Source of the DNA: Comamonadaceae bacterium PBBC1
GTDB taxonomy: Bacteria > Pseudomonadota > Gammaproteobacteria > Burkholderiales > Burkholderiaceae_C
Assembly (NCBI GenBank): GCA_002256145.1
Contig: NKIP01000012.1
Location: forward strand, 1-64,000
Reading direction: 5' to 3'
DNA: 64,000 nucleotides
This document shows positions 1-8,704 of the stretch, piece after piece. The notes beneath the pieces were generated by a model, which was not told the DNA's origin, searched no databases, and was given only the letters and a program-made list of their open reading frames with translations. The position numbers were made by a program, and so were the translations under genes. Each line of letters begins with the position of its first letter. Within the stretch, counting starts at the first letter, position 1.

Positions 1-723
1 AATGACTGGACCCCCGCCATTGCCAAAGAAAAAGGCACCAAGGCCGCCCACCCCAACGCCCGCTTCACCGTGGCCGCGATCAACAACCCTGCCCTCGACC
101 CCGCATGGGACGACCCCAAAGGCGTGGCGATCGACGCCTTCATGTTTGGCGGCCGCCGCTCGACCACCGTGCCACTCGTCACCGAAGCACGCAGCTGGAC
201 CGAAGGCGTCTACATGGCAGCGACCATGGGCTCCGAGACCACAGCCGCCGCCTTTGGCGCGCAAGGCGTGGTGCGCCGCGATCCTTTCGCCATGCTGCCT
301 TTCTGCGGCTACAACATGAGCGACTACTTCCAGCACTGGTTGGACACCGGCGCCAAGGCCGAGGCTTCTGGCTTCAAGCTGCCCGCCATGTACTGCGTCA
401 ACTGGTTCCGCAAGGACGAGACCGGCTCCTTCGTGTGGCCAGGTTACGGCGACAACATGCGCGTCTTGAAGTGGATGATCGACCGCATCGAAGGCAAGGC
501 CCAAGGCGAGCAAACCATGTTCGGTGTGGCCCCCACATATGCCGAGATCAACTGGAACGGCGTGAGCTTCACCGCCGACCAATTCAAGTCCGTCACCAGC
601 ATCGACAAAGCCGCATGGCAAGCCGAATTCAAGCTGCACGACGAGCACTTTGCCCAATTGGCTTTCCACCTGCCCCAAGCGCTGCTGAACACCAAAGCCG
701 CCCTGGAACAACGCCTCGGCTAA
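1..723 (+). CDS. pckG: Phosphoenolpyruvate carboxykinase (GTP), 3' part
   Basis: Carboxy-terminal 240 residues of the cytosolic GTP-dependent PEP carboxykinase, which converts oxaloacetate and GTP to PEP, GDP and CO2 for gluconeogenesis from C4 acids. The frame is open from base 1, so the start and the P-loop lie outside the window. The segment FGGRR followed by TTVPLV, the block ATMGSETTAA and the block RRDPFAMLPFCGYN are diagnostic of the GTP-type family and absent from the ATP-type enzyme. The stop is followed closely by a strong terminator, so this is the last gene of its unit. Identity is secure; only completeness is unknown. Confidence 0.95.
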   Translation, partial: NDWTPAIAKEKGTKAAHPNARFTVAAINNPALDPAWDDPKGVAIDAFMFGGRRSTTVPLVTEARSWTEGVYMAATMGSETTAAAFGAQGVVRRDPFAMLPFCGYNMSDYFQHWLDTGAKAEASGFKLPAMYCVNWFRKDETGSFVWPGYGDNMRVLKWMIDRIEGKAQGEQTMFGVAPTYAEINWNGVSFTADQFKSVTSIDKAAWQAEFKLHDEHFAQLAFHLPQALLNTKAALEQRLG

Positions 724-763
724 ACCGATGAGGCATTGCGCCCCATCGGCGCAAGACCTTCCA

Positions 764-798
764 GCCGCCCCGGCCACAAACCGGGGCGGTTTTTTTTG
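764..798 (+). terminator. Rho-independent terminator of pckG
   Basis: Perfect 9-bp stem CCGCCCCGG (765-773) with CCGGGGCGG (781-789), a 7-base loop and a run of eight T, 40 bases after the pckG stop. It ends about 20 bases before the next start codon and so separates the two genes. Confidence 0.9.
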
Positions 799-818
799 AG
801 TTGCACAATCGCAGGCTT

Positions 819-1742
819 ATGCCTTTTTTGAAAACCCCCGAATCCCGCCAACGCCTGGCCCTGTGGCTGCTGTGGGTCACCCCGGCGCTGTGGTCCATCA
901 ACTACATCGTGGCCCGCACCGCACCCGGCGTGGTGCAGCCGCATGTGCTGGCCCTGGGCCGCTGGGGGCTGGCCGGGCTGGTGCTGGCCTTTGTGGCCCG
1001 CCATGAACTGTGGCGCCAACGGCAAAGTACCCTGAAAGCCGCTTGGCAGTACCTGGTGCTGGGCGCCTTGGGCATGCTCATTTGCGGCGCTTGGGTGTAC
1101 CGGGGCGCACAAACCACCTCGGCCATGAACATCGCCTTGATCTATGCGGCCTCTCCCGTGCTGATCGCGCTGGGGGCGGTGTTATGGCTGGGCGAGCGCT
1201 TTTCGTGGCGGCAAGCGGCGGGGGTGCTGATCGCCATGACCGGGGTCTTTCATGTGGTGGTCAAGGGCCAATGGCTGTCGCTGGGCCAAGTGCAGTGGGT
1301 GGCCGGTGACGGCTGGATGGTGCTGTGCATGGTGGCCTGGGCCGCCTATGCCCTGCTGCTCAAGAAATGGCCCAGTCCTTTGGGGGCCACGGCCCGCTTG
1401 GCGGCCACAGCCTTGGGCGGCTCGCTGGTCTTGCTGCCCTTTGCGCTGAGCGAATGGTTTGCACCCGACCGACCCGCCTGGTCCACCACGGCCACGGGGC
1501 TGGTGCTGGCGGCGGCGGTTTTGCCGGGCATCGGGGCTTATTGGGCCTATGGTTTTTGCCAAAAGGTGCTGGGCGCCAGCCGCGTGGCCGCCAGCCTGTA
1601 CCTGGGGCCTTTGTATGGCGGGCTGGCCGCCTGGGCCGTGTTGGGCGAGCCCATGGGCTGGCACCACATCATGGGCGCGGGCCTGATCTTGCCGGGCATC
1701 TACATGGCCTCGCGTCAACCCACCGAGATAGCCGAGCCCTGA
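819..1742 (+). CDS. EamA/DMT-family inner-membrane transporter
   Basis: 307-residue integral membrane protein of the drug/metabolite transporter superfamily, probably ten transmembrane helices in two EamA repeats. Hydrophobic segments run from about residue 14 onward; the pairing of APGVVQPHVLALGRWG in the first repeat and SRVAASLYLGPLYGGL in the second is typical. ATG at 819 is chosen over an upstream TTG because the MPFLKTPESRQR start leads directly into helix 1. Substrate cannot be read from sequence; members export amino acids, nucleobases or metabolites. It lies just after the pckG terminator and is likely transcribed alone. Confidence 0.85.
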   Translation: MPFLKTPESRQRLALWLLWVTPALWSINYIVARTAPGVVQPHVLALGRWGLAGLVLAFVARHELWRQRQSTLKAAWQYLVLGALGMLICGAWVYRGAQTTSAMNIALIYAASPVLIALGAVLWLGERFSWRQAAGVLIAMTGVFHVVVKGQWLSLGQVQWVAGDGWMVLCMVAWAAYALLLKKWPSPLGATARLAATALGGSLVLLPFALSEWFAPDRPAWSTTATGLVLAAAVLPGIGAYWAYGFCQKVLGASRVAASLYLGPLYGGLAAWAVLGEPMGWHHIMGAGLILPGIYMASRQPTEIAEP

Positions 1743-1754
1743 AGCCCATGAAAA

Positions 1755-1779
1755 AGGCCTCCCGAAGGAGGCCTATTGT
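1755..1779 (-). terminator. Terminator of the downstream minus-strand membrane-protein gene
   Basis: 8-bp perfect stem (1755-1762 with 1767-1774). Read on the minus strand the loop is TTCG, a very stable tetraloop, and the stem is followed by a run of five T. It lies between two convergent genes and points to the minus-strand one. Confidence 0.8.
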
Positions 1780-1810
1780 GTCGAAACATCGGGCCTTTGC
1801 CCGCATCCAA

Positions 1811-2284
1811 TCAGACGTAGTGCATGCCGCTTTTGACGATGCGGGCGGCACGGCGGCTCATCAGCACATTCATGTCCTGGGCCGGAGTGTCTTCGTCATC
1901 GGCGCGGTCCATCGCGGTTTGCAGGTCGCGCATCATGCGGCTGTCGTTTTGGGCCATGGCCCACAGGCGTTGGTCGGCACGGCGGTGGGCCACATGGGCG
2001 GACCAGCTGTCCAGACCCGCCATCAGGTTTTGGGCCAGCAAGCGGGTCACGCCGCGCAAAGCACCAATGGCCAGTACAGCCACGGCCCACAAAGCCAGCC
2101 AAGAGGCCAGCACATGGGTTTCGGCCCAGTTGTCGATCATTTGATCGGTGATCACCACCAAAGCGGCCACGCCCGCGGCGAGCAACAAGGTGGACAGCGC
2201 CTTGGCCGAGGTGGCGGGTGCCACCGCTTGGGCGGTAGGTGCGGGCACTTGGCCCAGCGGAGACTTAGAGACAGTCGAGTTCAT
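1811..2284 (-). CDS. Small two-helix membrane protein, function unknown
   Basis: 157 residues with a cytoplasmic-looking Ala/Pro-rich head, two hydrophobic helices (about residues 30-50 and 60-80) and a charged C-terminal tail rich in Arg, Asp and Met. I do not recognise a named family. The start is supported by a GAAGGGAA ribosome site just upstream. It converges on the EamA gene and ends in a UUCG-loop terminator, so it is a single-gene unit. The tail could be a coiled or helical cytoplasmic domain; no enzymatic motif is visible. Confidence 0.6.
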   Translation of the reverse strand: MNSTVSKSPLGQVPAPTAQAVAPATSAKALSTLLLAAGVAALVVITDQMIDNWAETHVLASWLALWAVAVLAIGALRGVTRLLAQNLMAGLDSWSAHVAHRRADQRLWAMAQNDSRMMRDLQTAMDRADDEDTPAQDMNVLMSRRAARIVKSGMHYV

Positions 2285-2434
2285 TTTGTATTCCCTTCAA
2301 ACTGGTTTTAGGGCTTTGATTGCCAAAACTTTTAAAACCACAAGGCGAATATTAGGGTTAATACGGGTGTTGTTCAACTTTATATTCATGATGTGTATCA
2401 TTCATAGCAGTGATGAATTGACCCTCACCGCCCC

Positions 2435-3412
2435 ATGAACTCGCACATCCCGGCCGCCTTTCGCACCCTGGACCTGAACCTGCTTCGGGTCTTTGACGAA
2501 GTCATGGCCGAACGCAGCCTGACACGGGCGGCACGCAATTTGTCGCTCACCCAGCCCGCCGTCAGCAACGCGCTGCGCCGCCTGCGCGATGCGCTGGACG
2601 ACGAGCTGGTGCGCCGCCAAGGCCAAGGCATCGAGCCCACGCCCCGCGCCTTGGCCCTGTGGCCCAGCGTGCGCGAGGCCCTGCGCCAACTGCAGGCGGC
2701 CATCGTGCCCAGCCTGTTCGAGCCCGCGCAAGCGAGCAGCACCTTTGTGCTGGCCATGGCCGATGCCACCGCCGCCGAGCTCATGGGCGGCTTGGCCCGC
2801 AGGCTGCAAAGCGACGCGCCCGGCGTCTCGCTGCGGGTGGTGCCTTTGACCACACGCGACCCGCGCCGCATGCTCAGCGACGGCGCGGCCGATGTGGCCT
2901 TGGGCTACTTTCCGGCGGTGCTGACCGATTTGACCGCCCGTGCCCAGGCCGGTGAGGCCGTGCCTTTTGAACACCAGCGCCTGTATGCGGGTGAATACGT
3001 GTGTGTGATGCGCAAAGGCCACCCCCTGGCCGAGCAGCCGCTCAGCACCGAAAGCTACTGCGCCGCACGGCATTTGCTGGTGAGCTTTTCGGGCAGGCCT
3101 TACGGCTTTGTGGACGAAGCGCTGGCCTCGATCGGGCATCAGCGGCGCATCGTGATCACCGTCAACCAGTTTTTCACGGCAGGCCAAGTCGTGGTCAACT
3201 CCGACTTGCTGACTGTGTTGCCGCGCCACTTTGTGCCGACCACCGGCATGGCCGACCAACTGGTGCTGCGCGAGTTGCCTTTTGATGTGCCACCGGTGCA
3301 CGTCGAGGCCTTGTGGCACCGCCGCCTGCACCACGACAGCGCCCACCAATGGCTGCGCGAGCAATTGCTGCAAACCGCGCAGCAAGCTTTCACCCCCGAG
3401 AACCGTTCATGA
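2435..3412 (+). CDS. LysR-family transcriptional regulator
   Basis: 325 residues: winged-helix DNA-binding domain at about residues 9-67 (DLNLLRVFDEVMAERSLTRA, then LTQPAVSNALRRLRD), followed by a periplasmic-binding-protein-like effector domain. The N-terminal style (DLNLLRVFDEVM) places it near the NodD/LinR-like branch that often responds to aromatic or acidic compounds. Its stop overlaps the next start codon (ATGA), so it is translationally coupled to a metallophosphoesterase, an unusual partner. No divergent target operon is evident: the neighbour at 2284 is divergent but is an unknown membrane protein, which could be the target. Confidence 0.9.
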   Translation: MNSHIPAAFRTLDLNLLRVFDEVMAERSLTRAARNLSLTQPAVSNALRRLRDALDDELVRRQGQGIEPTPRALALWPSVREALRQLQAAIVPSLFEPAQASSTFVLAMADATAAELMGGLARRLQSDAPGVSLRVVPLTTRDPRRMLSDGAADVALGYFPAVLTDLTARAQAGEAVPFEHQRLYAGEYVCVMRKGHPLAEQPLSTESYCAARHLLVSFSGRPYGFVDEALASIGHQRRIVITVNQFFTAGQVVVNSDLLTVLPRHFVPTTGMADQLVLRELPFDVPPVHVEALWHRRLHHDSAHQWLREQLLQTAQQAFTPENRS

Positions 3413-4269
3413 AGATCCAATTGCTGTCGGACCTGCACCTGGAGTCCAACCCCGGCTTTGTGCCCACACCGGCCCCAGGCGCCGATGTGCTGGTCTTGGC
3501 CGGCGACATCGGCTCGTACCAAAACCATTCGGCGCTCAGCGCGGCGGGCGACACCGACTTTGGCCTCGGCCGCTTTGCGCCCAGCCAAGGCTGGCCCACG
3601 CCCGTGCTGTTTGTGCCCGGCAACCACGAGTACGACGGCTTGGACTTTGACGAAGCACACCAGCGATTGCAAGAGACCTGCGCCCGCTTGGGCATCACCT
3701 GGCTGGAGCGCGAAGTGCTGCAACTGGGCGGCGTGCGTTTTGTGGGCACCACCCTGTGGACCGACTTTGACGCGCTGGGCCCCCTGGCGGGCAAGCCCCT
3801 GCCCGAGAAAATCCCGGCGCACTTCAGCCACCCCAACAGCCAATACACGCGGCAACTCAAAGCCCGCGACAAAGCCTTTCGCGCGGCCAACTACTACCTG
3901 CGCAAAACCGGCACCCAACGCGCAGGCGAGCCTTGGCTGGCCAAAGACGTGCGCGAGCAGGCGCTGTTGTGCCAAGACTGGTTGAGTGCTGCGCTGAGCG
4001 CGCCATTTGAGGGCCCCACCGTGGTGGTGACGCACTTTGCCCCCAGCTTGCGCAGCGCCGACCCGCGCTATGGCGAGACGCCCGGCACGGCGGGCTTTTG
4101 CAACGCCCTCGATGCGTTGCTGCCCCAGGCCAGCCTGTGGCTGCACGGCCATTTGCATTGCCCCAGCGACTACACCCACCAAGGCTGCCGCGTGGTGGCC
4201 AACCCGCTGGGTTACGCACACAAGGGCGAACAGCTGCGCTTTCAGGCGCAACAGTTGATCACGCTGTGA
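3409..4269 (+). CDS. Calcineurin-like metallophosphoesterase
   Basis: 286-residue cytosolic phosphoesterase with the full binuclear-metal motif set: SDLHLES near the N terminus, VLAGDIGS, PGNHEYD and, near the C terminus, HGHLHCPSDY. This gives D-x-H, GD, GNHE and GHxH. The start MKIQLLSDLH overlaps the stop of the LysR gene by the ATGA arrangement. Substrate is unknown; relatives act on cyclic nucleotides, dinucleotides or other phosphodiesters. Coupled translation with a LysR regulator suggests joint expression rather than a shared pathway. Confidence 0.85.
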   Translation: MKIQLLSDLHLESNPGFVPTPAPGADVLVLAGDIGSYQNHSALSAAGDTDFGLGRFAPSQGWPTPVLFVPGNHEYDGLDFDEAHQRLQETCARLGITWLEREVLQLGGVRFVGTTLWTDFDALGPLAGKPLPEKIPAHFSHPNSQYTRQLKARDKAFRAANYYLRKTGTQRAGEPWLAKDVREQALLCQDWLSAALSAPFEGPTVVVTHFAPSLRSADPRYGETPGTAGFCNALDALLPQASLWLHGHLHCPSDYTHQGCRVVANPLGYAHKGEQLRFQAQQLITL

Positions 4270-4270
4270 T

Positions 4271-4288
4271 CGGTGCGCTGGCGCACCG
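4271..4288 (+). terminator. Weak hairpin after the metallophosphoesterase gene
   Basis: Perfect 8-bp GC-rich inverted repeat (CGGTGCGC and GCGCACCG) two bases after the stop codon, but without a T-run. It may be a Rho-assisted terminator or an mRNA 3' stabiliser. Confidence 0.4.
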
Positions 4289-4314
4289 TGCTGTGCATCG
4301 CGCAAACGCCCTTC

Positions 4315-4328
4315 TTGACCTGAGTCAA
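4315..4328 (+). promoter_or_regulatory. FNR/Anr-like box before the universal stress gene
   Basis: TTGACCTGAGTCAA is a perfect dyad (TTGAC-N4-GTCAA), one base per half different from the TTGAT-N4-ATCAA consensus. A TAAGCT -10-like element lies at 4351-4356, which places the box centre near -41.5, the class II activator position. Universal stress genes are frequent FNR/Anr targets. Inferred, not proven. Confidence 0.55.
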
Positions 4329-4384
4329 CACCGCTTGAACTTGGCCAGACTAAGCTGTGCTCATCCACTTTGAAGGAGCACCTC

Positions 4385-4807
4385 ATGAAAATTTTGTTGG
4401 CCGTTGATGGCAGTGAATTCACCAAAAAAATGCTGGCTTACCTCGCCACGCACGACGAGCTGTTCAGCACCTCGAACAAATACACCTTGATCACGGTGCA
4501 GCCCCAATTGCCAGTCCGAGCACGTGCGGCGGTGGGCAAAGAAGTGGTCGAGACCTACCAGCGCGAAGAAGCCGAGAAAGTGTTGGCCCCCGTCGCCACC
4601 TTCCTGAGCCGCCACGGCATCGATGCCAAAAGCATCACCAAGGTCGGTCATGCGGGCGAAATCATCTCCAAGACCGCCGACAGCGGCAAATTCGACATGG
4701 TGGTGATGGGCTCACACGGTCACGGCACCCTGGGCAATCTGGTCATGGGCTCAGTGGCCACACAAGTGTTGGCGCATTGCAAAGTGCCGGTGCTGTTGGT
4801 GCGCTGA
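4385..4807 (+). CDS. Universal stress protein, UspA family, ATP-binding type
   Basis: 140-residue single-domain Usp. It opens with MKILLAVDGSEF (the Asp that contacts adenine) and has the ATP-binding loop G-S-H-G-H-G-T-L-G-N-L-V-M-G-S at about residues 109-123, matching G2xG9xG(S/T), so it belongs to the nucleotide-binding subgroup. The ATG at 4385 has a GAAGGAG ribosome site; an upstream in-frame start is less likely. An FNR/Anr-like dyad 57 bases upstream suggests induction under oxygen limitation. Cytosolic, probably a dimer; it aids survival under stress. Confidence 0.9.
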   Translation: MKILLAVDGSEFTKKMLAYLATHDELFSTSNKYTLITVQPQLPVRARAAVGKEVVETYQREEAEKVLAPVATFLSRHGIDAKSITKVGHAGEIISKTADSGKFDMVVMGSHGHGTLGNLVMGSVATQVLAHCKVPVLLVR

Positions 4808-4862
4808 ATTTTTGTGGGAGCCCAAAGGGTTACGCGATGCGGTTGTGGGCCTCGGGTGGTTG

Positions 4863-5221
4863 AGGTGTGCTGGCTTGTTGTATGAGCCCAACTGCTTGGG
4901 CGATGGGTTGTGAGGCTCGGGCGATTGGGTGGGCCGCGAATCGCCGAACACAGTTCAGCTCCTACATAAACACCGAGCACCGAGCACCCAATAGCAATCG
5001 CCGAGCACAGCTCAGCTCCCACAGAAACCCAAATCAACCAGCACCCATCGTTAGGGCTGGTGCGCTGGCTTGTTGTGGGAGCCCAACTGGTTGGGCGATG
5101 GGTTGTGTGGCTCGGGCGATTGGGGTGGGCTGCGCATCGCCGAGCTCAGCTCAGCTCCTACAGAAACACCAAGCACCGGGCACCCAATAGCAATCGCCGA
5201 GCAGAGCTCAGCTCCCACAAA
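4863..5221. repeat. 196-bp tandem duplication of palindromic repeat material
   Basis: Two diverged copies (about 4863-5058 and 5059-5221) with matching landmarks 196 bases apart, for example GCTGGCTTGTTGT at 4869 and 5065 and ATAGCAATCGCCGAGCA at 4991 and 5187. Each contains GGGCGATGGGTTGTG and CTCAGCTCC(C/T)ACA elements able to pair with each other. This fills most of the 500 bases between the usp and phoD genes; no gene is visible here. Confidence 0.8.
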
Positions 5222-5306
5222 GCTTCCACACAGTTCCCTCAACGCTCCCTACAAAGCGCCTGCACAACTCGTGATCAAAAAACGCCAGCGCGATGGGGAG
5301 CGGTGT

Positions 5307-6911
5307 TCAGGCTTTTTGCACGCCGGCGACGCCGGCTTTGATGTAGAACTGGGCTTGGGTGCCGATGCGGCCGTCGGCTTTGGCCGGGTTGGGGGTGGTT
5401 CTGAATTGGGTGGCGATGCCTTCGGGTTTCACGTCGAGGAAGGTGTAGCCCCTCTCGTCCGAGCGGGCGTGCAGGATGTCGGGATTGCTGTCGCGGATTT
5501 GCGCCAGCAATTTCTCGCCCAAGCCGCGTGAGGTGATCGAGGTGGTCACCACCTCACTGGCCACGATGGGGGACTTCTCGTCGCCCGGCTGCACACGCAG
5601 TTGCGCGGCCACGTTCATGTGCACATCGCCGCCCAAAAGCACCACATCTTTGAGGCCGGCTTGCGCCAAATTTCCGAGCAATTTGGCCCGCGCTTGCGGG
5701 TAGCCGTCCCAGCCGTCGGTGAAGGCGCTGCGGCCCAGCGGTGTGTTGATGCCGCTGGAACTCATCTGGGTGGATTGGGCCACCAGCTTCCAGCGCTTGG
5801 TGCTGCGGGTGATGCCGTCGGTGAACCACTGCTCTTGCGCCGCGCCCAGCATGGTGCGCGAGGTGTCGGCCAACGCATCGCAGCCCACCACCACGCGGCC
5901 GCCGCCGCGCATCGGGTCGGGGCAGGCCTGGTGGTCGCGGTATTGGCGGCAGTCCAAGGTCCACAGGTCGGCCAAACGGCCCCAAGCCATGCGGTCGTGG
6001 ATGCGCATCTGGCTGGTGTTGTGGGCGTCGGGCCCCAGGCGCACCGGCATGTGCTCGAAGTAGGCTTGGTAGGCCGCTGCGCGACGGCGCAAAAACACTT
6101 TCGGGTCGGTGTAATCGCGGTCCAGGTCGTTGGCGTAATCGTTGACCACTTCGTGGTCGTCCCAGGTCATCACCCACGGGTGGGCCGCGTGGCAGGCGCG
6201 CAAATCGGCGTCGCCCTTGTATTGGGCGTGGCGTTCACGGTATTCACTCAGTTGTTTGGGCACACCGCCTTCGTGCTTGCGCAGCATGTATTGCGGGTTG
6301 GTGCTTTCGTAGATGTAGTCGCCCACAAACAGCACCAGGTCCAGCTCGCGCTGGGCCATCTCGCGGTGCGCCACAAAGTAGCCCTGCTCAAAGTGTTGGC
6401 ACGAAGCCAGCGCGATGCGCAGCCGGTCCGCCGCGTCGTTGACACCCGGGCTGGTGCGGGTGTGCCCCACCGGGCTGGTGGCGCTGCCGCACACAAAGCG
6501 GTACCAGTAATGCCTTCCCGGCTGCAAGCCGCTGGCGATCACGTGCACGCTGTGGGCGCGGGCCGCATCGGTCTGCACGCGCCACTGGCGCACCGGCTGG
6601 CGCAAAGCAGCATCGGCAAACAACTCGCACACCACGGGCACGGTTTGCGATTGGACGGCTTCGTCGGCCTCGGTGATGCGCAAACGCGTCCAGAGCACCA
6701 CGCTGTCGGGCTGCGGCTGGCCGCTGGCCACACCCAGGCTGAAAGGGTCGGCCTGCCAGCGTGGGCCTGCGGCGGCCTCGGCCGAGCTGCTCACGGCTTG
6801 GGCCTGCGCGCACGCGCCCAGCCACGGCGTCATGGCGGCGGCCAAGGCCAGGCGGTGCCAATCGCGGCGCCGCAAGGTGCCGGCTTTCATGGCTTGTTCA
6901 AACGCATTCAT
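5307..6911 (-). CDS. phoD: Alkaline phosphatase D (PhoD family)
   Basis: 534-residue secreted metallophosphatase or phosphodiesterase that frees phosphate from organic esters. Near the N terminus TLRRRDWHRLAL resembles a Tat signal, followed by a hydrophobic stretch and WLGAC, a possible lipobox, so a Tat-exported lipoprotein is plausible. Catalytic-domain landmarks are FVGDYIYES, TWDDHEVVNDYAND and GGDVHMN, as in PhoD. ATG at 6911 has a GGGAGAG ribosome site; longer TTG starts are unlikely. It lies 23 bases after an alpha/beta hydrolase gene and is probably cotranscribed with it. No Pho box was identified. Confidence 0.88.
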   Translation of the reverse strand: MNAFEQAMKAGTLRRRDWHRLALAAAMTPWLGACAQAQAVSSSAEAAAGPRWQADPFSLGVASGQPQPDSVVLWTRLRITEADEAVQSQTVPVVCELFADAALRQPVRQWRVQTDAARAHSVHVIASGLQPGRHYWYRFVCGSATSPVGHTRTSPGVNDAADRLRIALASCQHFEQGYFVAHREMAQRELDLVLFVGDYIYESTNPQYMLRKHEGGVPKQLSEYRERHAQYKGDADLRACHAAHPWVMTWDDHEVVNDYANDLDRDYTDPKVFLRRRAAAYQAYFEHMPVRLGPDAHNTSQMRIHDRMAWGRLADLWTLDCRQYRDHQACPDPMRGGGRVVVGCDALADTSRTMLGAAQEQWFTDGITRSTKRWKLVAQSTQMSSSGINTPLGRSAFTDGWDGYPQARAKLLGNLAQAGLKDVVLLGGDVHMNVAAQLRVQPGDEKSPIVASEVVTTSITSRGLGEKLLAQIRDSNPDILHARSDERGYTFLDVKPEGIATQFRTTPNPAKADGRIGTQAQFYIKAGVAGVQKA

Positions 6912-6934
6912 CTTTTCTCTCCCTGTCCGACCGC

Positions 6935-7720
6935 TCAATGGGTCCAATGGCGCGTCGGCTCACTTAAAAAATCCAGCAACAAAGCCTCGAAGGCCTCGGG
7001 CGCTTCCAGTTGCGGCCAGTGGCCGACGCCCGGCATCTGCACCCAACGGCTGCCCTGGATCTGCGTGGCCATGCGTTCGATGGTGGCGCCCGGCGCCAGT
7101 CGGTCGTGCTCGCCGGTGATCAACAAAGTGGGCACATGGATGTGCGCCAAAGCCGCATGCCGCTCGAAAGCCGCTTGCGCTTGCAAAGCATGGCGGTAAA
7201 TGACCGGTGAGGCCTGCCCCATGCAGAACTTGGCCAACTGCACCCCTTCGGCCAAGGCCAAGGGGCCCACTTGTTCATCGATCAGGGTCTGCGCCAAATG
7301 GCGCATGTCGCCACCGGGCAATGCGTCGAGCCGGGGCGCTTGGGCGGCGGCATCGGCCTGCCAGCCCGAGTCCGGGCCACTGGTGCTGCCCAGCAACACC
7401 AGGCGGCTGACCAAATCGGGCCTGCGCATGATGAGCTCTTGCGCGACCATGCCGCCCAAACCGTGGCCCACCAAATGCACCGGGCCTTGCGCTTGCAAGG
7501 CCTCGATCAAGGCGATGGCACTCAGAGCCAAGCCTTTGAGGCCATAGGGCTCGACCGGCACGGAGTGGCCATAACCGGGCATGTCCCAGGCCACGGCCTT
7601 GAAGCCAGCGTGCGCCAGGCGCTCGACCTGCGGGGCAAAACTGCGGAAATTGCCCCCGGCCCCGTGCAACATCAAGACCATGGGGCCAGCGCCCAGCGCG
7701 GTGAAATGGGGAAGCAACAT
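6935..7720 (-). CDS. Alpha/beta hydrolase
   Basis: About 261 residues. The oxyanion-hole motif LHGAGGN near residue 18, DMPGYGHS, and GHGLGGMVAQ as the nucleophile elbow region show the fold. Normally the elbow is G-x-S-x-G; here the central position reads G (GHGLGG), so the Ser nucleophile is absent at the usual site. The C-terminal GVGHWPQLEAPEAF supplies the catalytic His. Start is uncertain: ATG at 7720 or ATG at 7750; neither has a strong ribosome site. It precedes phoD in the same direction. Without the nucleophile it may be a non-hydrolytic member. Confidence 0.75.
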   Translation of the reverse strand: MLLPHFTALGAGPMVLMLHGAGGNFRSFAPQVERLAHAGFKAVAWDMPGYGHSVPVEPYGLKGLALSAIALIEALQAQGPVHLVGHGLGGMVAQELIMRRPDLVSRLVLLGSTSGPDSGWQADAAAQAPRLDALPGGDMRHLAQTLIDEQVGPLALAEGVQLAKFCMGQASPVIYRHALQAQAAFERHAALAHIHVPTLLITGEHDRLAPGATIERMATQIQGSRWVQMPGVGHWPQLEAPEAFEALLLDFLSEPTRHWTH

Positions 7721-7815
7721 GCGGCAATACAAAAGACTTGTTGCGGCCATATTACCCGCACCGCGCATGCCCAAGGTGACAGCCAGACGCGTGCTCGCCC
7801 GTCACAATCGGCAGC

Positions 7816-8700
7816 ATGAATTCACGCAAAGAGCATCTGGACGGCTTGGCGATCGGCATCTTGCTGGTCTGCTGCATGTTTTGGGGGCTTCAACAAATCC
7901 TCGTCAAATCCATCATGGACGAGGTGGCGCCGCTGTTTCAGGCCAGCTTGCGCTGCATCGGCGCTTGCGTGCTGCTGCTCGTTTGGTGCCGCGTACGCGG
8001 CATTCGCCTGTTCGATCGCGATGGCACGCTGTGGGCGGGGCTCTTGGCCGGTGGCTTGTTCGCGGCGGAGTTTGCCTGCATTTACCTGGGGCTGCGCTAC
8101 ACCGCCGCCTCACGCCTGACGGTGTTTTTGTACACCTCGCCGTTTTGGGTCGCGGCGCTGGTGCCTTTGTTCGTGAAGTCCGAGCGCCTGCGCCCGCTGC
8201 AATGGCTGGGCATGGCCTGCGCCTTTGTGGCCGTGGTCTTTGCCATGCGCGAGGGCTTGCTTGCGGGCAACAGCAGCGCCTTGGGCGACTTGCTGGGCCT
8301 GGCCGCTGGCGCTTTGTGGGGCCTGACCACGGTGTCGATCCGCGCCAACAACCTCACCCGCATCTCGCCCGAGAAACTCTTGTTCTACCAAATCGCCACC
8401 ACCGCCTTGGCGCTGCCCTGGATCTCTTGGTCCCTGGGCGAAAGCTGGAACCTGCAATGGAGCGGCTTGGCCTGGGGCTCGATGCTGGCGCAAACCGTGA
8501 TCGGTGCCTTTGCCAGCTACCTGGCCTGGATGTGGATGCTGGGCCGTTACCCGGCCACCAAGATTTCGGTGTTCGTGTTTTTGACCCCGCTGTTTGCGCT
8601 GCTGTTTGGCACGCTGCTGCTGGGCGAATCGGCCACCCCCACCTTGCTGCTGGCGCTGGGCCTCGTGGCGGTGGGCATTGTGTTGGTCAACAAGCGCTGA
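7816..8700 (+). CDS. EamA/DMT-family inner-membrane transporter
   Basis: 294 residues with about ten hydrophobic helices and two EamA repeats (first from about residue 10, second from about residue 155, GDLLGLAAGALWGLTTVSIR). It is of the RhaT/YdcZ-like exporter superfamily, but substrate cannot be read. It is divergent from the alpha/beta hydrolase gene with about 95 bases between. It is only distantly similar to the transporter at 819-1742, so not a recent duplication. Confidence 0.87.
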   Translation: MNSRKEHLDGLAIGILLVCCMFWGLQQILVKSIMDEVAPLFQASLRCIGACVLLLVWCRVRGIRLFDRDGTLWAGLLAGGLFAAEFACIYLGLRYTAASRLTVFLYTSPFWVAALVPLFVKSERLRPLQWLGMACAFVAVVFAMREGLLAGNSSALGDLLGLAAGALWGLTTVSIRANNLTRISPEKLLFYQIATTALALPWISWSLGESWNLQWSGLAWGSMLAQTVIGAFASYLAWMWMLGRYPATKISVFVFLTPLFALLFGTLLLGESATPTLLLALGLVAVGIVLVNKR

Positions 8701-8704
8701 GCGC

